A stretch of 64,000 nucleotides of DNA from Glomus cerebriforme. Lineage: Eukaryota > Glomeromycota > Glomeromycetes > Glomerales > Glomeraceae. The notes under the pieces are model-generated. The model was not told the DNA's origin and searched no databases. It saw nothing but the letters and a program-made list of their open reading frames with translations. The stretch is from assembly GCA_003550305.1 (NCBI GenBank), contig QKYT01000311.1, forward strand, positions 52,724-116,723, written 5' to 3'. Positions within the stretch are counted from its first letter, which is position 1, and each line of letters begins with the position of its first letter. This document shows, piece by piece, positions 1 to 11,847 of the stretch. A program made the translations under genes and the position numbers.

Positions 1-1166
1 TCTGAACATGCTCGCCAGAAAACACGTGAAATGATATCATGATCCTCTTCGCTTAGGTGTTGCCGTATCCTTTCTAGTATTTCATGTACTGTTGAGGGAG
101 TACCTGCTGTAACAGCTTTGAAAAGTTCTATTTCAATATCATCCAATACATCAGGTTCCTCTAATTCACCCATCGAATGTCTTCCTGGTGATGATGGTGG
201 AGTGGTGGACAATTTGATTTTTCTATCCTCGAGTTCCAACAAATTGGTTTCAACATTATCTGAAAGATAAGCAATAACGTCTCTATTAAAACATGGTTGG
301 ATTTCTACTTGCCGTGCAAGATAAAGTTCTTTGGTACTAGTTCTGGAACGCTTATCCCATTTTTTTAAAATTTTACGGAAACCTGTAGCATTAATCTCGA
401 TGAATTGCTAGAATATATGTAATAATATTAAGACTTAATATAATTAAAATTTAGTTGAACAACAAGAGATTAATTTACCTGCAATTTACTGAGATCTTGT
501 TGAAATTTCTGAAATGCTTCTGTTAATGTTACAAGGGATGATGAATGAGCAGATAGTCTTCGTTCGCTACCTAGTAAAATTTTCTTTTTATCATTCAAAC
601 TGCGTAATCTGACCTTAAATTCTGCTTCTTTTCGAAGATAAAAGGTATTCACCTAAGTAAAAAATAATTCGATTCAAAAAAAAAAAAGAAAGAAAAGAAA
701 AGGAAAGAAAGAAAGATTTGAGTTAGAAATAATGAAATGTGGATCATTATGAAATGGAAATGAAAAATTTTTTGAATGGAACACCTTTTCAAGCTCTCGC
801 TCAAGCTTGAAGAAGAAGGCAGCTTTTTGTTGTTGTTTAAAAACTTGATAATCATCAGGTTGTGAAGGATCGGCATTAGAAAGGATTCCGATAGTGACAG
901 GAGTCGGAGGTAACGATCGTTCGTTATTTTGGTACGCATTTTGAAGACTATTGATAATTTTTTTCAATGCCTTATAATTAACATAATGAGCGGCCCATTC
1001 TGTAGTTTGTTGATTGAGGATCTGTTTTCCGAACTATTATTTTGATCGAGGAATAATTAAATCATTATGAAATATCCAGAGGTAAGTAAGATAAGTAGCA
1101 TTATTTCGACAACATTTGAGTAAATATTTAGAAAAGAGAGGATCAAAGAATTTTATCTACCTTCAT
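1..1166 (-). CDS. SPX domain protein of the Pho81/NUC-2 type (5' part of gene; runs off left edge)
   Basis: Four exons join in phase: 1166-1161 (ATG AAG only), 1033-785, 652-479 and 407-1. The first ~165 residues form an SPX domain, the inositol-pyrophosphate/phosphate sensor: MKFGKQI start, YKALKKII, FFFKLERELEKVNTFYL, and the lysine-rich FIEINATGFRKILKKWDKR helix. After a Ser/Pro linker (STTPPSSPGR) the frame continues into ELFKAVTAGTPSTVHEILE, which looks like the first ankyrin repeat. SPX plus ankyrin is the layout of Pho81/NUC-2, the CDK inhibitor of the fungal phosphate pathway, which usually ends in a glycerophosphodiesterase-like domain; that part lies outside the window. Each splice site is GT...AG. 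SPX is certain; the Pho81 assignment is inference from the ankyrin-like start. Confidence 0.88.
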
Positions 1167-3779
1167 GATAATATAACGCGTAAAGTCACTTGTAATAAAA
1201 AGATAAAAGATACAAGTGAATGAAAACTATAAAAGAACGGCTGACAACACAAGCATTTAATGGTCTTAGTGCTTGGAATAAATAAAAAAAATAATAATAA
1301 TGGTTAAAGATATCGAACCAAAGGACCTTGAGTACAAAGGACGAAGTGTAAAAAATGAAAAATCTCAGGTATTTAAATATTAAATCAAAATAAAATTTGA
1401 TCTTTTAACATATATCCAAAAAAAGACGATAATTTTTTTTTTCTGTTTCCGTTGTATGTTTGACTATTTTGACGATTCCAAAAATTCAGTGAACCTCTAT
1501 TATGTAAAAAAATGATCGGCGTAATTATAACTTCTATGCGCATGATTGTCGCACTAAAAGTAAGATTTAATTAATGCAAGGATAAAAAGTACCGTGTATC
1601 CGTGCAAATTTATCCAATTACTCTATCACGACGTAGTTTTGATCTACCATCGACTTTTTAGTTTAGACACGATGACCAAATAAAGAAATTGGAAACATGA
1701 CACACCATTTTGATAAATTTGATAAACATATATAAACACAATTATTTTTATTCGCTACGTGAGGAAGGATAATAAGTGGATAATATTATTGGCTAAATAT
1801 AAAAAAGGAAGTTGTTTGTTATCTTTTTTAATATGTTGTTCTATTACTTAGTTTGGTATATGCGAAAATACTTAAAATAGAAATCAAACCCGGTTCCAAA
1901 AAAACTTGCGAGACAATAATTGAATTTAACTGCATTACCAACATTTTAAAAGATTTTCTAATGATATACAAAAAAAAAGGTTGAGAAACTAATTATTTAA
2001 ACATGACATTTGAATACGTAAATTGATTGGCTGAAAAAAAATGATCCATTACGATTAAAGTTTTCTTTCTATCTTTTTGAATAAAAGATAAAAGATAAGA
2101 TAACCAAATTACATAAATTTTAGTGAGACTAAAATTGTAGATATCATACGCACGTTTTTGATTGTATGGAACGATATGAACAAAAGCATGTGTTCTAACT
2201 TGGACATTATTTTATTAAATTAGATCCGGAATTTTCTCTTTCTTGTTTATAAGGGTTAAAAGGAGTAAATAAATTAACATATGATGTCAATGAAATAAAG
2301 TTTTTAAAATTAATATGTTTGTTAATTGATCAATGGACCCATTGACTACACATCAGTGAATTGTAATGGTTTGATTTACGAAAATAATTGGCTAATTAAA
2401 AATTAATTACCGTAATAGTATATTTTGTATTTTGAAGTTAAAAGACAATCATTTCAAACTATAAGATCTGTTTAAAATTAGAGTATATCAACTTAAACCT
2501 ACTTTCTAATCTTTCTGTTTGCCAAACAAATTTCTAAATACTACATTTTATCATGATAAAACTATTTTTCTTTTTTTTAAAAAAAGAGTAAGGAGAAAAG
2601 AGATAATTTATCATATATCATATGAAAATGATTAACTAGATGCGAAATTTTTTACGTATCGAATAAAAAAACGTGAAAGAGCTCTTCTGCACCTAAACGG
2701 TGTTAAGGACTCGGTCTTCCGGAAGCTACCTTAATAGGTTCATTCCAAGTTATGACTTAGAAGAACTTCCTTTTAAGATATAGTGAATCTCCAGCCGAGA
2801 TGTCCTCTCAGCGATCCTAATACGAAATATTTTTTAATCCCCATTCAGAAATTGTTAAAGGTCTTACGGTTAAGAAAGTTTGAACATTCTTTAAAAACTA
2901 TATAAGGTTGTGTTCAATTGACAAGCACAACTGAGAAATTTATAGATACTTCGTATTTCTGAGCTGAATAACTGGCCCTTTAGCACTAATTCTGTTAAAT
3001 ACAATGGTTCCAAAAGTTCATCCAGCAATCACCCATTATGTAAATTATCCATTGTTGTAATGAATTTATTATATTATGGTTGTGATCTTTTGTTTTTGAC
3101 CATTTGACAGGTTATTATGTATAACAAAAGCTTTTTTTTTAAAGGATAAACACCTCATGCCAAATACCGCATTTGGAAAAATGCAAAAATTCTTGCTTGT
3201 GTTGGTCATTCGTTTTATCAACCAGTTAGTCCCGAGAATAGCAGATCAAACATTACGGTATATGTTTACGTATGTTACATTTTATAAAGCTGAGATTCCT
3301 GCAAGGTTTTAATGGAGCTTGAAAAAGATTTATCACAACAGTTAATTAAAGTTCAAAGATGGCCGGCTAATAGTGATTTGTAAGTTGGTTTTGATCTTAC
3401 TGAACAAGCAGAAATAGAATCACTTTTCTTAACGGTAAATTCATGCTACTTGCATAGTGAAGCAAATCATACCTTTAAAATTATTGATCACCACTCAAAT
3501 ATACTGTAACCAAAATATCATAGTGCAAGTTGAAATTACTATAAACGATTTTATAAGAATAAATAGTACACATAATTTAGGCCGGAGTTAAAAATTTGAC
3601 CAATATTTTAAAGTATAATAAATACCCAGTCGTGTAAACTAAGAATTGGTATTGCAAATTTAAGAGCATGAAATTTTTTTTTATTTCATTTAATTTATGT
3701 ATAAAAGGTTTTTTTTTATAATCAATTGAAAACAAATATTGAATAAAATTTTAGTGATTAAAATGTTTATATCCATAAC
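1167..3779. other. Intergenic region between two minus-strand genes; no supported gene
   Basis: This is the AT-rich upstream region of the SPX gene. A short open stretch begins at the ATG at 1301 (MVKDIEPKDLEYKGRS...) and runs to a possible donor CAG|GTATTT near 1369, but no partner exon is evident. At 2690-2830 there is a less AT-rich island (ACGGTGTTAAGGACTCGGTC and following) with no open frame and no tRNA fold that I can see. Around 3140-3440 short open stretches in several frames suggest an old broken gene, but I could not name it. Confidence 0.4.
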
Positions 3780-4449
3780 CTAAATCGGAACCTCAACATC
3801 ATCCACATCAATAAAATCTTTAAACCAACGTTCCTCTTCAGTGATAGAAATATCATTTGCGCTCATGTTCCGACGCTGCATAAGTCCTTGTTCGTTAAAT
3901 GTCCAATGTTCGATACCGTAGGCTGAGAAAAAAGCACGTTAGATCCTACTTAATTATAATAATAAAAGCACATGAAAATTGCTTACATACCACGATGCCA
4001 CTATAATCATAATTCAATGTAGATGAACAATTAATTAGTCCTCGTCCCCTTAACGAACAAAATTATGATATTAAACCATACTTACGTGCTCCTGATTATC
4101 ACGATATTCATACCAAAACTCCACCGCAATCTTATTATCCGTCCATGCGAACAACTCCTTCCTCAACCTATAATCCAACTCCTTTGACCATTTATCCTTC
4201 AAGAACTCAATGATTGATTCGTGCCCGATAAAGAACTTATCACGATTGCGCCAGCTTAAATAAGGTTAAGTGTCAATATTTTCACGTCAAACGTTGTAAA
4301 TTTAAGATAAAAAAAGATACGTACATAGAATCTTCAGTATAAGCATTAACAACCTTATATGGATCCTTAGTATTCCACAAATTTTGCGCATTTTTCACCT
4401 TCAAATTCGCAGTTTCCCTCGTAAAAGGTGGTACAATTGGTTGAGACAT
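3780..4449 (-). CDS. NTF2-like (SnoaL-fold) DUF1348 protein
   Basis: Four exons: 4449-4325, 4254-4086, 4000-3991 (10-nt microexon TGGCATCGTG) and 3922-3780. Together they give 148 residues with all junctions in phase. The product opens MSQPIVPPFTRETANLK. It carries WRNRDKFFIGHESIIEFLKD, KELDYRLRKELFAWTDNKIA, VEFWYEYRDNQEHWHRAYG and EHWTFNEQGLMQRRNMSAND, which together are the signature of the DUF1348 family of the nuclear transport factor 2-like fold. These are small cytosolic single-domain proteins without an established reaction. The length fits the family (about 150). The ATG at 4449 is the only one upstream of the conserved start. The microexon is required to supply the conserved W-x-R-x-YG segment. 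Confidence 0.93.
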
Positions 4450-7342
4450 AATTTTTTGCAGCTAACATTCTGTATGCGCAAATTTCTCGGGTTTATAAAT
4501 TCCCAATTTAGATTATCGGTTGGATTATCTTGTTTGGGTTAAGGCCATATCGATATCCCGAAAAAAAATCCTTTTTATTTGATCACTGTGTAATAAATGC
4601 ACGGTTCTTTCATGTGTCACAACTTTAGCCGAAGGTCATTGAAATAATCAGAAATAACAGCATACGTACGAAGATCAAGCGGTTCAGAATATCAAGTTTG
4701 AATTAGAAATTGTGAAGAAAATTAATTGTAAATAATATTCAACGATCCAAAATTATTCCGTGCCGATTGATTATTTTTTCTTAGATCTCATAATATCGAA
4801 AATTTAAATAAAAATTAAAAACAGCTGCGCGATAAGCAATTATTTATTACAAAGAATTATTAAAAAGTAAAAAATCATCCAAACCGATCCAGGAATTATT
4901 ATAAAAATATCTCGAAATAATAATGTGGTATCCACAAAATTTTTTCATTTTCCAGTAACTTCATAGTATCGTATCATGTCATTTTTTGAAACTAAAATAT
5001 ACTATAGAAGTTGGGCAGTTGGGCTTGGCATTTCATATAGAAATTACATGTGAGCAGTGGCCGATTGATTATTTGAATTTTAAATAGTTATTTCTGCTTT
5101 TAAAATAATACTAGAATAAAAAAGTCAGATATTCAGATTGCTGGACAATTTATCCTATAATCATCCAGTAATTAATTTTTATAATATATTTTTATAGAAT
5201 AGTATTATTTTAAAATAGTAATAATAATATAAACATTTAATTTTTTCTTTTTTTCTTTCAATTTTATTAAGAAAAAGTAACAGAAGTACATATATAAGAT
5301 TACAAAAAGAGAAAAAAGAAATTGAAATAAAATCTGATGAAACTAACCTTTTAAAATATGGATAAAACTAACCTATATTATAGTTAATCTATATCCAAAA
5401 AAAAATTTCCAAATAAAATAAACTATAAACACAACTAAAAAAATAATACATTAATATTAATATTTAAATGTATATTTGAAGGGATATAAGGACTATCTAT
5501 AAGTTTATATTTATATTTTTGTTTGGTATCTATATTATGAGATAATTTATTATAAAAGTATTACATCTAGGTATTCAAGTTGAATCCATAAATAAACAAT
5601 AAATTAAATAAAGAATATAGAAAATAACATTAAATAAATTTGGAAATAATAATAATATAAGCATTTAATAATATATAAATATATGATATTGCCATTTATA
5701 TAAAGTAAAAATGGTTAAAAATTTGTTAAAACTAAGGTAAAATTGCAAGAAATAAGAAAGAAGAATTTGTATTAGAATAATAAAAAATAGGAAAAAGATT
5801 TTTAGAGGCCAGATTGTATAAAGAATTATTAGAAAGAAAAAATATAATATAGTTTTAAGTAGAAAAGTATTAATAAGAATAAATAAATAATATTAAAAAA
5901 AGTCTAAAATTTTCATTAATAAGAGTAGTTGTTTTAGTTATAAAGTAAAAATAATCCTTAATTTAGTTTTATTTAGTTCAGAATGTAATGTAAAACTATT
6001 AAAAGCCAGAATCAGTAATACAAAATGTCTGTCTGTCTGCACTTATATGATGTGACATGATTGATTGTATTTGTTACACATAAAACTCATAATTATATAA
6101 CAGCTATTTATTTAAAATTAATAATTATCAAATCTATTATTCATTATTCATTTCATTAATACTTAAAGTATCATATGTAGTGTCTGCCAAAGGCAGGCCT
6201 TATATATGATTATTAATTGTAAGTTATATTTTAAAATCATGTTAGGAGGATAAAGAATTAGGATTATAGGATTAGAAGAATTAGGATTTAAAGGGTCAAG
6301 ATATCTGCTTCTCATATGTGGTAGCAAGTGTTGATCAAATATTAATCCCTTTAGACTCAATAACAATTGCTAAAAATACCTAGTTTTTAATATTAAGACT
6401 TAAGACAAGATTTTTTAAACTTGGTATATAAGAGATTGTATAATTAAATTTAGTAATAGTAATTTCTTTTCTACTCTAATTTACTGATAAACTTAAAAGT
6501 AACTTTATTAAATCATCAGTATTTCTTTAAGATTATGATATACTATATAAATATCTAAGAAAATTCTATAATGAAATTCATTTGTAATAAAATAAATATA
6601 TAGCTATTTATGTTTATAATAATATAAATAAATAATGTAATATATAAGTAGTATAATTTTTATTAATACAGTCTAAAGTTATGTATTTATAAATAAAATT
6701 TAAATAAAGTTTCACTTTAAATAATTTAAAAAAAATGATTAATCAGTTTTTTTAACTTTATATTATTAAATAAAATTATTATTATAAATACTTATTTAAT
6801 ATTTATATTTTAAATTAAAATAAAATAATTTATTATATATATTTTATTACATTTTAAATTTTAATAAGTACAAATTTTGATATTATTTATAATTAAATTA
6901 TATTTAAATATATTTTTATTAATTATTTTTTTAAGAAAGATTCTAAGAATATTTATTAAACTTTTATTTATAATTAATTTTAATTTATAAATTTCTCTCA
7001 CTTTCATTATATAAATACAACTTGTCAATACAGTCAACTCTTTATATATGCATGCATATATAGAAAGTATGCATTTATAGAGAAGTATAAACTTTATATT
7101 ATAAAATTGTTAAAATAATAAAAATATTATTTATTTAATTTTTATTATCATTTATTGTAATTCATTATTCTAAAACAAATAAAACAACTATTAATTAAAG
7201 TACTAATGTATAATAGTAGTTTGTGCTTATTTTCTTTTAATAAATTTTTCAATTATATCTACTAATTTCTAATTTTATATATTCATTTGCATTCTTTTGT
7301 TAAAAAACTATAGCTGCAGTACTTATATCAATACATTACATA
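4450..7342. repeat. AT-rich intergenic block, low complexity
   Basis: About 2.9 kb with no coding signal. It includes a short (TGTC)n microsatellite near 6025, degenerate GAATTAGGATT copies near 6255-6295, and a TATATGCATGCATATA palindrome near 7045. An open frame on the minus strand at 6163-6366 has no domain or codon bias and is treated as chance. Confidence 0.45.
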
Positions 7343-8163
7343 TAGTATTTTAAAAAAATCTAATCTGAATCTGCAGATTTGATCTAAAACAGATTCAGAT
7401 CAGTTTGCAAATTTAAGATCTGTAAATCTAATCTGAAGTAAATAAAACTGATCTGAATCTGATCAGATCAAATCAGATCATAGTATAAAAAAATCTGGAT
7501 CTGATTCAATCGGATTCAGATTATTTTCATATATTAAATATAATAAATAAAAAAAAAGTTTTTTTTTTTATTTTTATCTTTTTTTAGAGACTTCAGAGAT
7601 GAAACCTGGATGACTGAATGAACAGTTCCTGAATAAACTAAAGGTGAATTTATTTTTTTTTTACTTTATTTTTTTTAGAAAAAGTAATTAATCTTCACTT
7701 TTCTCTTTTTTTAGGAAATCAGATGAACAGACGAAGCTGAATGAATAGAACTTGAACGAATGAACTAAGAGGTTAGTTCATTTGTTTTTTTCATTTTTTT
7801 TTAGGAAATCAGATGAATAAATGAAGTTGAATAAATAGAACTTAAATGAACGAACTAAGAGGTTAGTTCATTCATTTTTTTTCATTTTTTTTTACTTTCA
7901 GAGAATGTAATTAATGTTTCTCTTCTCTTCTTTTTAGAAAACTGAACAAACAATTAGATTCAAATCAGTTTAGTTTCAAATCTGAATCAGTTCAGTTTCA
8001 AATTAATTAGATTCAGATCAGTTTAGTTCATATCTGAATCAGTTTTAGATCAGTTCAGATCAAATCTAATCAGATTAATTTAAATCTGTTTTAGATTAGA
8101 TTCAAATTAAATCAGATTTAAATTAAATCAAATCTGATCTGAACTGATCTGTTTAAAATACTA
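7343..8163. mobile_element. MITE-like element with inverted ends and GATCTGAATC motif arrays
   Basis: The two ends are inverted: TAGTATTTTAAA at the left and TTTAAAATACTA at the right. Just inside each end lies an array of short motifs that are variants of AGATCAGATTC/GATCTGAATC (about 7360-7520 and 7940-8155), in opposite orientation at the two ends. The centre holds two tandem copies of a ~95-nt unit that includes GAACTAAGAGGTTAGTTCAT (about 7715-7890), plus a weaker third copy upstream. No protein-coding frame is present. Arrays of subterminal motifs are typical of transposase-binding regions in non-autonomous DNA transposons; the superfamily cannot be told from this copy. Confidence 0.55.
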
Positions 8164-8354
8164 ATTATACATAGCATGCATCATATTATACATGTTATGT
8201 ATATCTGAAACATAATTGAAAAAATAGTTTTAATAAATAGTCAAACATATTCATAACCATTTGAGATTATTTATAATCAGTTATATTGATATATATATAT
8301 ATAGAAATAAAATGAATTTTATTATTTTTATTATAGCAAAAATTGTCAAAATCA

Positions 8355-8705
8355 TATAAATGCATATTAAAGCTATCCTTCTAAACTAAAATTTATTTTC
8401 TAAACTAATTCTAAACTTCTAAACTAAACTCTATTTTCTAAACTAGTTTTGAATTTCTAAACTAATCCTAAATTAATTCAAATTTTAAAACTAATAGAAG
8501 TTAGCTCAAAATTAATTTAACTAATTTAAGCCTAATTTAAAACTCTAAAATTAATTTAAACTAAATTTAAAAATAAAATCAACTTTTATTTTTTAGTTTA
8601 GAAAGTTTTAAAATTTTAAATAAATTTCTAAACTAATTTAGAATAGTTTTAATTTAGAATAATTCTAAACTCATTAATTTAAAAGAGTAACTTTAATGCA
8701 TATAG
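8355..8705. mobile_element. Short MITE-like element rich in CTAAACT motifs
   Basis: The left end ATGCATATTAAAGCTATCCTT and the right end AAGAGTAACTTTAATGCATAT are imperfect inverted repeats. The interior consists of many CTAAACT/AGTTTAG variants on both strands, so much of it can fold back. It is non-coding, about 350 bp. Confidence 0.45.
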
Positions 8706-8867
8706 GTAAAAAATTTTAATATAAACGAAATTGGAAAATTATTGCATAATGTAAATAAAAGTATGCATTAAGCACTAATTCTTAACTTGGGACTGAATTA
8801 AAAGATGCATATTTAAAGAATATGTATATATAAATGGTACATATAGTATATAAAGAGTTGATAATCC

Positions 8868-9060
8868 AAGTTTTTATTATAAATAGTATATATTTAAAAA
8901 TTTACATCATAATTAGAAAAGTAAAATTAGATTTTTAAAATAATATTATTAATAAAAAATAGATTTTTTTATATAAAAGAAGAGAATACTATATATAAGA
9001 AAAATATTATAATTTATAATATATACTTATTAAATTAATTTTACTTATTTAGTAGTTGAT
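8868..9060. repeat. Dispersed AT-rich repeat (copy A)
   Basis: The stretch beginning TTTTTATTATAAATAGTATA recurs, with divergence and the same order of blocks, at about 56640-56850. Both copies contain a TATATA(A)GAAAAATATTAT block near the end. Confidence 0.45.
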
Positions 9061-9068
9061 ATCTGAGT

Positions 9069-9180
9069 GGCCATTTGGTATTCTAAGGTATGCTCTTCAT
9101 GCATAAAACAGACGAGTTGGACTTGTGGCTGCTCTTGGTAGACCCAAGAATGGGCTTAGCGTGGAGTTTTCTTGAAAGTA
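9069..9180. repeat. Dispersed repeat beginning GGCCATTTGGTATTCTAAGG (copy A)
   Basis: About 110 bp, less AT-rich than its surroundings. A second copy lies at about 61508-61620 in the same orientation (GGCCATTTAGTATTCTAAGG, then GACGGATGGGTTGAACTTATGG and GAACCCAAAAGTGAACCTAA). Both copies sit less than 0.8 kb upstream of a copy of the 540-bp palindrome. It is possibly a SINE or part of a LINE terminus; no clear A/B box was identified. Confidence 0.5.
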
Positions 9181-9184
9181 TACA

Positions 9185-9420
9185 TCAGCCATTTATAACT
9201 AAATAATATAATTATATTATTTAGTTATAAATGGCTTATTATATTATTTAGTTATAAATGGCTTAGATTAGGTTATTTAGTAATAAAATAATCTAGGTAT
9301 GACTAAATAATCTAAATATAACTAAATAATCTAAATATAATTAAATAATCTAAATATAACTAAATAATCTAAAGTTAATAATCTAATTATGAATAAATAA
9401 TCTAATTAAATAACTTAATT
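9185..9420. repeat. Tandem ~20-nt repeat (AATAATCTAAATATAACTA)
   Basis: About six degenerate direct copies of AATAATCTAAATATAACTA at 9295-9375. They are preceded by inverted TATAACTAAATAATATAATT / TTATATTATTTAGTTATA blocks that form a local hairpin. Non-coding. Confidence 0.6.
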
Positions 9421-9606
9421 GTGATAATTTTTTATACTTACTTATTTTTCTTATTATATTTCTTCCCTTTAAAATTGAATTTCTTTTTCTGTTTTCTATT
9501 TATTATTTGTGGTCATATGATTAAATAACCTAAATATGACTATGACTAAATAATCTGATTGTGCCTTTTTTTATCATATGCTATGCATTAATAAATAATT
9601 TCTATT

Positions 9607-9755
9607 ATAATTTACATTATTGACTCTTTGTGCCTGCTTGAAGGTCATATTCTATGAGACTGATGCTAACCCACTACACTAGTTTGAGATCTGGCTTCTA
9701 TAGTGAGGATGCTAACTCACTGTGCCAGTTTTAGGGTCAACTTCTATAATGAGGT
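9607..9755. repeat. Degenerate tandem repeat, unit about 46 nt
   Basis: Three successive units carry a GATGCTAACYCACTRYRCYAG block followed by GGCTTCTATAGTGAGG or close variants. Near 63066-63280 a similar pattern (GATACTAGCAACTGGCTTCT / GATACTAGTAACTGATTTTC) occurs, so the two may belong to one family. Confidence 0.45.
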
Positions 9756-9943
9756 GCTAAGTTTATGTTATAAATGTACGCCTATTTGGTTGCCTTTCAA
9801 ATTGGTAAAAAAATATTGCGTCAGGTGATGCAGTAGATCTGCAATTAATTTCAGCTAACATTATGCCATAATTCCAGCTGATCTTGAAACACATAATTTG
9901 AATCCAACTTGGTGATATGATGGCACCATGATAGTGTCATGAT

Positions 9944-10484
9944 CACTGATCAAAAACTGATCTATTTTACAGATATCTTACAGATAACTTATAAATATTG
10001 GATATCCAAAATGCAGAAAATCTGCTATATATTGAATACCCAATATGTATACTATAGAATTAAAAAATACAATTTATTAATTATCTCACTATCCAGTGAT
10101 TATAAAAAGATAAAATATAGCTTATTCAATTTATCTCACTAAGGCGTATCAAATGGTACTAAATTCGCATTTCTAGGTATGATAAATATCGAGATATTTG
10201 ACAAATTGGTATTTTTTGTTTATTTTTTTTACAATTTATCAAATATCTCAGCATCTATCAACCTAGAAATGCAAAATTAGTACCATTCGATACGTCTCAG
10301 TGAGGCGAATCGAATGAGCTATATTTCATCTTTTTATGATTACTGGATAGCGAGATAATTAATAAATTGTATTTTTTAATTCTATAGTATACATATTGGG
10401 TACCTGATGTATAGCAGATTTTCCACATTTTGGATACTCGATATTTATAAGATATCTGTAAGATAGATCAGTTTTTGACCAGTG
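9944..10484. mobile_element. 541-bp near-perfect palindrome (foldback MITE), copy 1
   Basis: The element reads from CACTGATCAAAAACTGATCT to its inverted end AGATCAGTTTTTGACCAGTG. The two ~255-bp arms are inverted copies of each other over nearly their whole length; for example GGTACTAAATTCGCATTTCT at about 10155 is answered by AGAAATGCAAAATTAGTACC at about 10265. The loop is the short T/A-rich stretch around 10210-10240. No protein is encoded. A second copy in the opposite orientation lies at 61928-62474. I could not define an unambiguous target duplication. The two copies share divergence within their arms, so this is an established family and not a local inversion. Confidence 0.8.
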
Positions 10485-10758
10485 TCCAGGATCCTCAACA
10501 CTATCATCATAATAGTTTCTACCACTAGAAGAATGAAAATCTAAAATCACAAAATATGCATGATCAAAAGAAGCGAAATATATGTAAGAACTAAAGATAT
10601 ATATCTTATCGAAGTACCCTATACTGCAGATTTATATCCGTTCATTAGACATACGCTAATTGAGAAAGGGTTCTTGGATAAAGTGAAGGAATAAAAGAGG
10701 AGGACTGATTTATCAGTCTAGTAATTTTTAGTATATCATTATTAATAGTTAGCTTAGC

Positions 10759-11531
10759 ATGAAAATAAAAAAACTTGAGCTAGTTAATAGACTTATATAC
10801 CATATTAACGAGATCAAAGTTGTCCAAAAATACAATGCCAATTCCAGTGTTCTCCAATGACCTTTCACTTTACTAATCTGTGGCTGTACTAATTCAGGAA
10901 AAACTAATGAGGTTCTTAATCTCATGCTCAAAAATAAGCTTTATCGAATGTTTAATGAGAAGAAGGAAGAGACACGCTATATCAAGAATGATGATTTGCT
11001 ATTGATCAGCCATCAACTCAAGGAGTTAAAATATTTGTATCTCAAATCGGCCTATCAAATAATTGCTAATAACCCAAAGCCATATTGTAAAAATATTTTA
11101 TTCTGAACTTTGAAGCCTGATAAAATCCCTAAAATAGATTCATTTTCTCTGAATAGGGGTACAGTAGCTATATTTGAAGATGTATATGTCGATCTAAAGA
11201 AAGTGCAGGAGAATTATTTCGTTGAAGGGCACCATTACAATGTCAGTTTAATATACTGTATGTATCATAGAGTTACTTCAACTGTCTAAAAATAATACGA
11301 AAAAATCTCACACATATCTGCCTATTTAATGAGTCTTGCACTATGGACGAGCTGAGCAGAATTGTGTGTCAATATGCTAATAACTGGTATAGTGTGGTTA
11401 AGATTATTGATAAGGTATTATGTGAGCAAAAATTTATTGTTTTTGATTTAACTGTATTCCGCGAGCATCCACACAGGATTCATGTTGACTAGGATCAAAT
11501 TTTGGAAAAAGGTATCCCAACTAATGAGTAG
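10759..11531 (+). pseudogene. A32-like (FtsK/HerA-fold) packaging ATPase relic
   Basis: In frame from the ATG at 10759 one reads a P-loop, [18 protein letters not shown] (Walker A GCTNSGKT). It is followed by [17 protein letters not shown], the hydrophobic strand with acidic end [11 protein letters not shown] (Walker B), then [11 protein letters not shown] and FIVFDLT. This order matches the ATPases of poxvirus A32/Polinton type that are multicopy in Rhizophagus genomes; family assignment is from memory. The copy is dead: TGA at about 10858 replaces a probable Trp codon just before the P-loop, TGA occurs near 11104, two stops near 11289, a frameshift near 11325, and a stop near 11490. It converges on the minus-strand coiled-coil frame at 11521. 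Confidence 0.68.
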
Positions 11532-11790
11532 AATCTGACTTCATGGATGTCAGCTTTTTTTCCGCTTCCAGCAGTTGCATCTTCAGATCTTCATTTTCAC
11601 ATCGCAATTTCTTATTCGTACTAATCTGCTCTCTATATTCCCTTTCTATATCTTGCATGAATTTTTCAAAAGAATCAAGCAGATGCTGGCAAAACACTTT
11701 AAGTTCATTCATAACCTGGTGATTATTCTCTTCCTCATGATCACAAATAGTATTATTGGTTTGGATTTCATTATCTACAACATATATAGC
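11521..11790 (-). pseudogene. Coiled-coil protein fragment, unrecognised
   Basis: The frame is open from about 11790 (YVVDNEIQTNNTICDHEEEN) through MNELKVFCQHLLDSFEKF to the stop at 11521. Its C-terminal ~60 residues (EREYREQISTNKKLRCENED, LKMQLLEAEKKLTSMK) have clear heptad spacing of Leu/Ile and charged residues. The 3' end overlaps the ATPase relic by about 10 nt, tail to tail. A possible splice acceptor TTTCAG lies at about 11800. The function is unknown, and the piece may belong to the same decayed element as its neighbours. Confidence 0.4.
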
Positions 11791-11847
11791 TAGCGATACT
11801 GAAAATATATTACATTCTGGCCAGCTTCAAGAGTGCAATAATTTTGT

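Noticed and set aside
2690..2830. Less AT-rich island considered as an RNA gene
   Set aside because: No tRNA boxes, no convincing fold by eye, no poly-T terminator.
6163..6366. 67-aa minus-strand frame
   Set aside because: No motif, lies in low-complexity DNA with GAATTAGGATT repeats.
9295..9375. Regular 20-nt repeats considered as a CRISPR array
   Set aside because: Units are directly adjacent with no unique spacers, and the genome is eukaryotic; a simple tandem repeat.
9939..10550. Open frames inside the 9944-10484 palindrome
   Set aside because: They are mirror images caused by the inverted arms and have no protein-like features.
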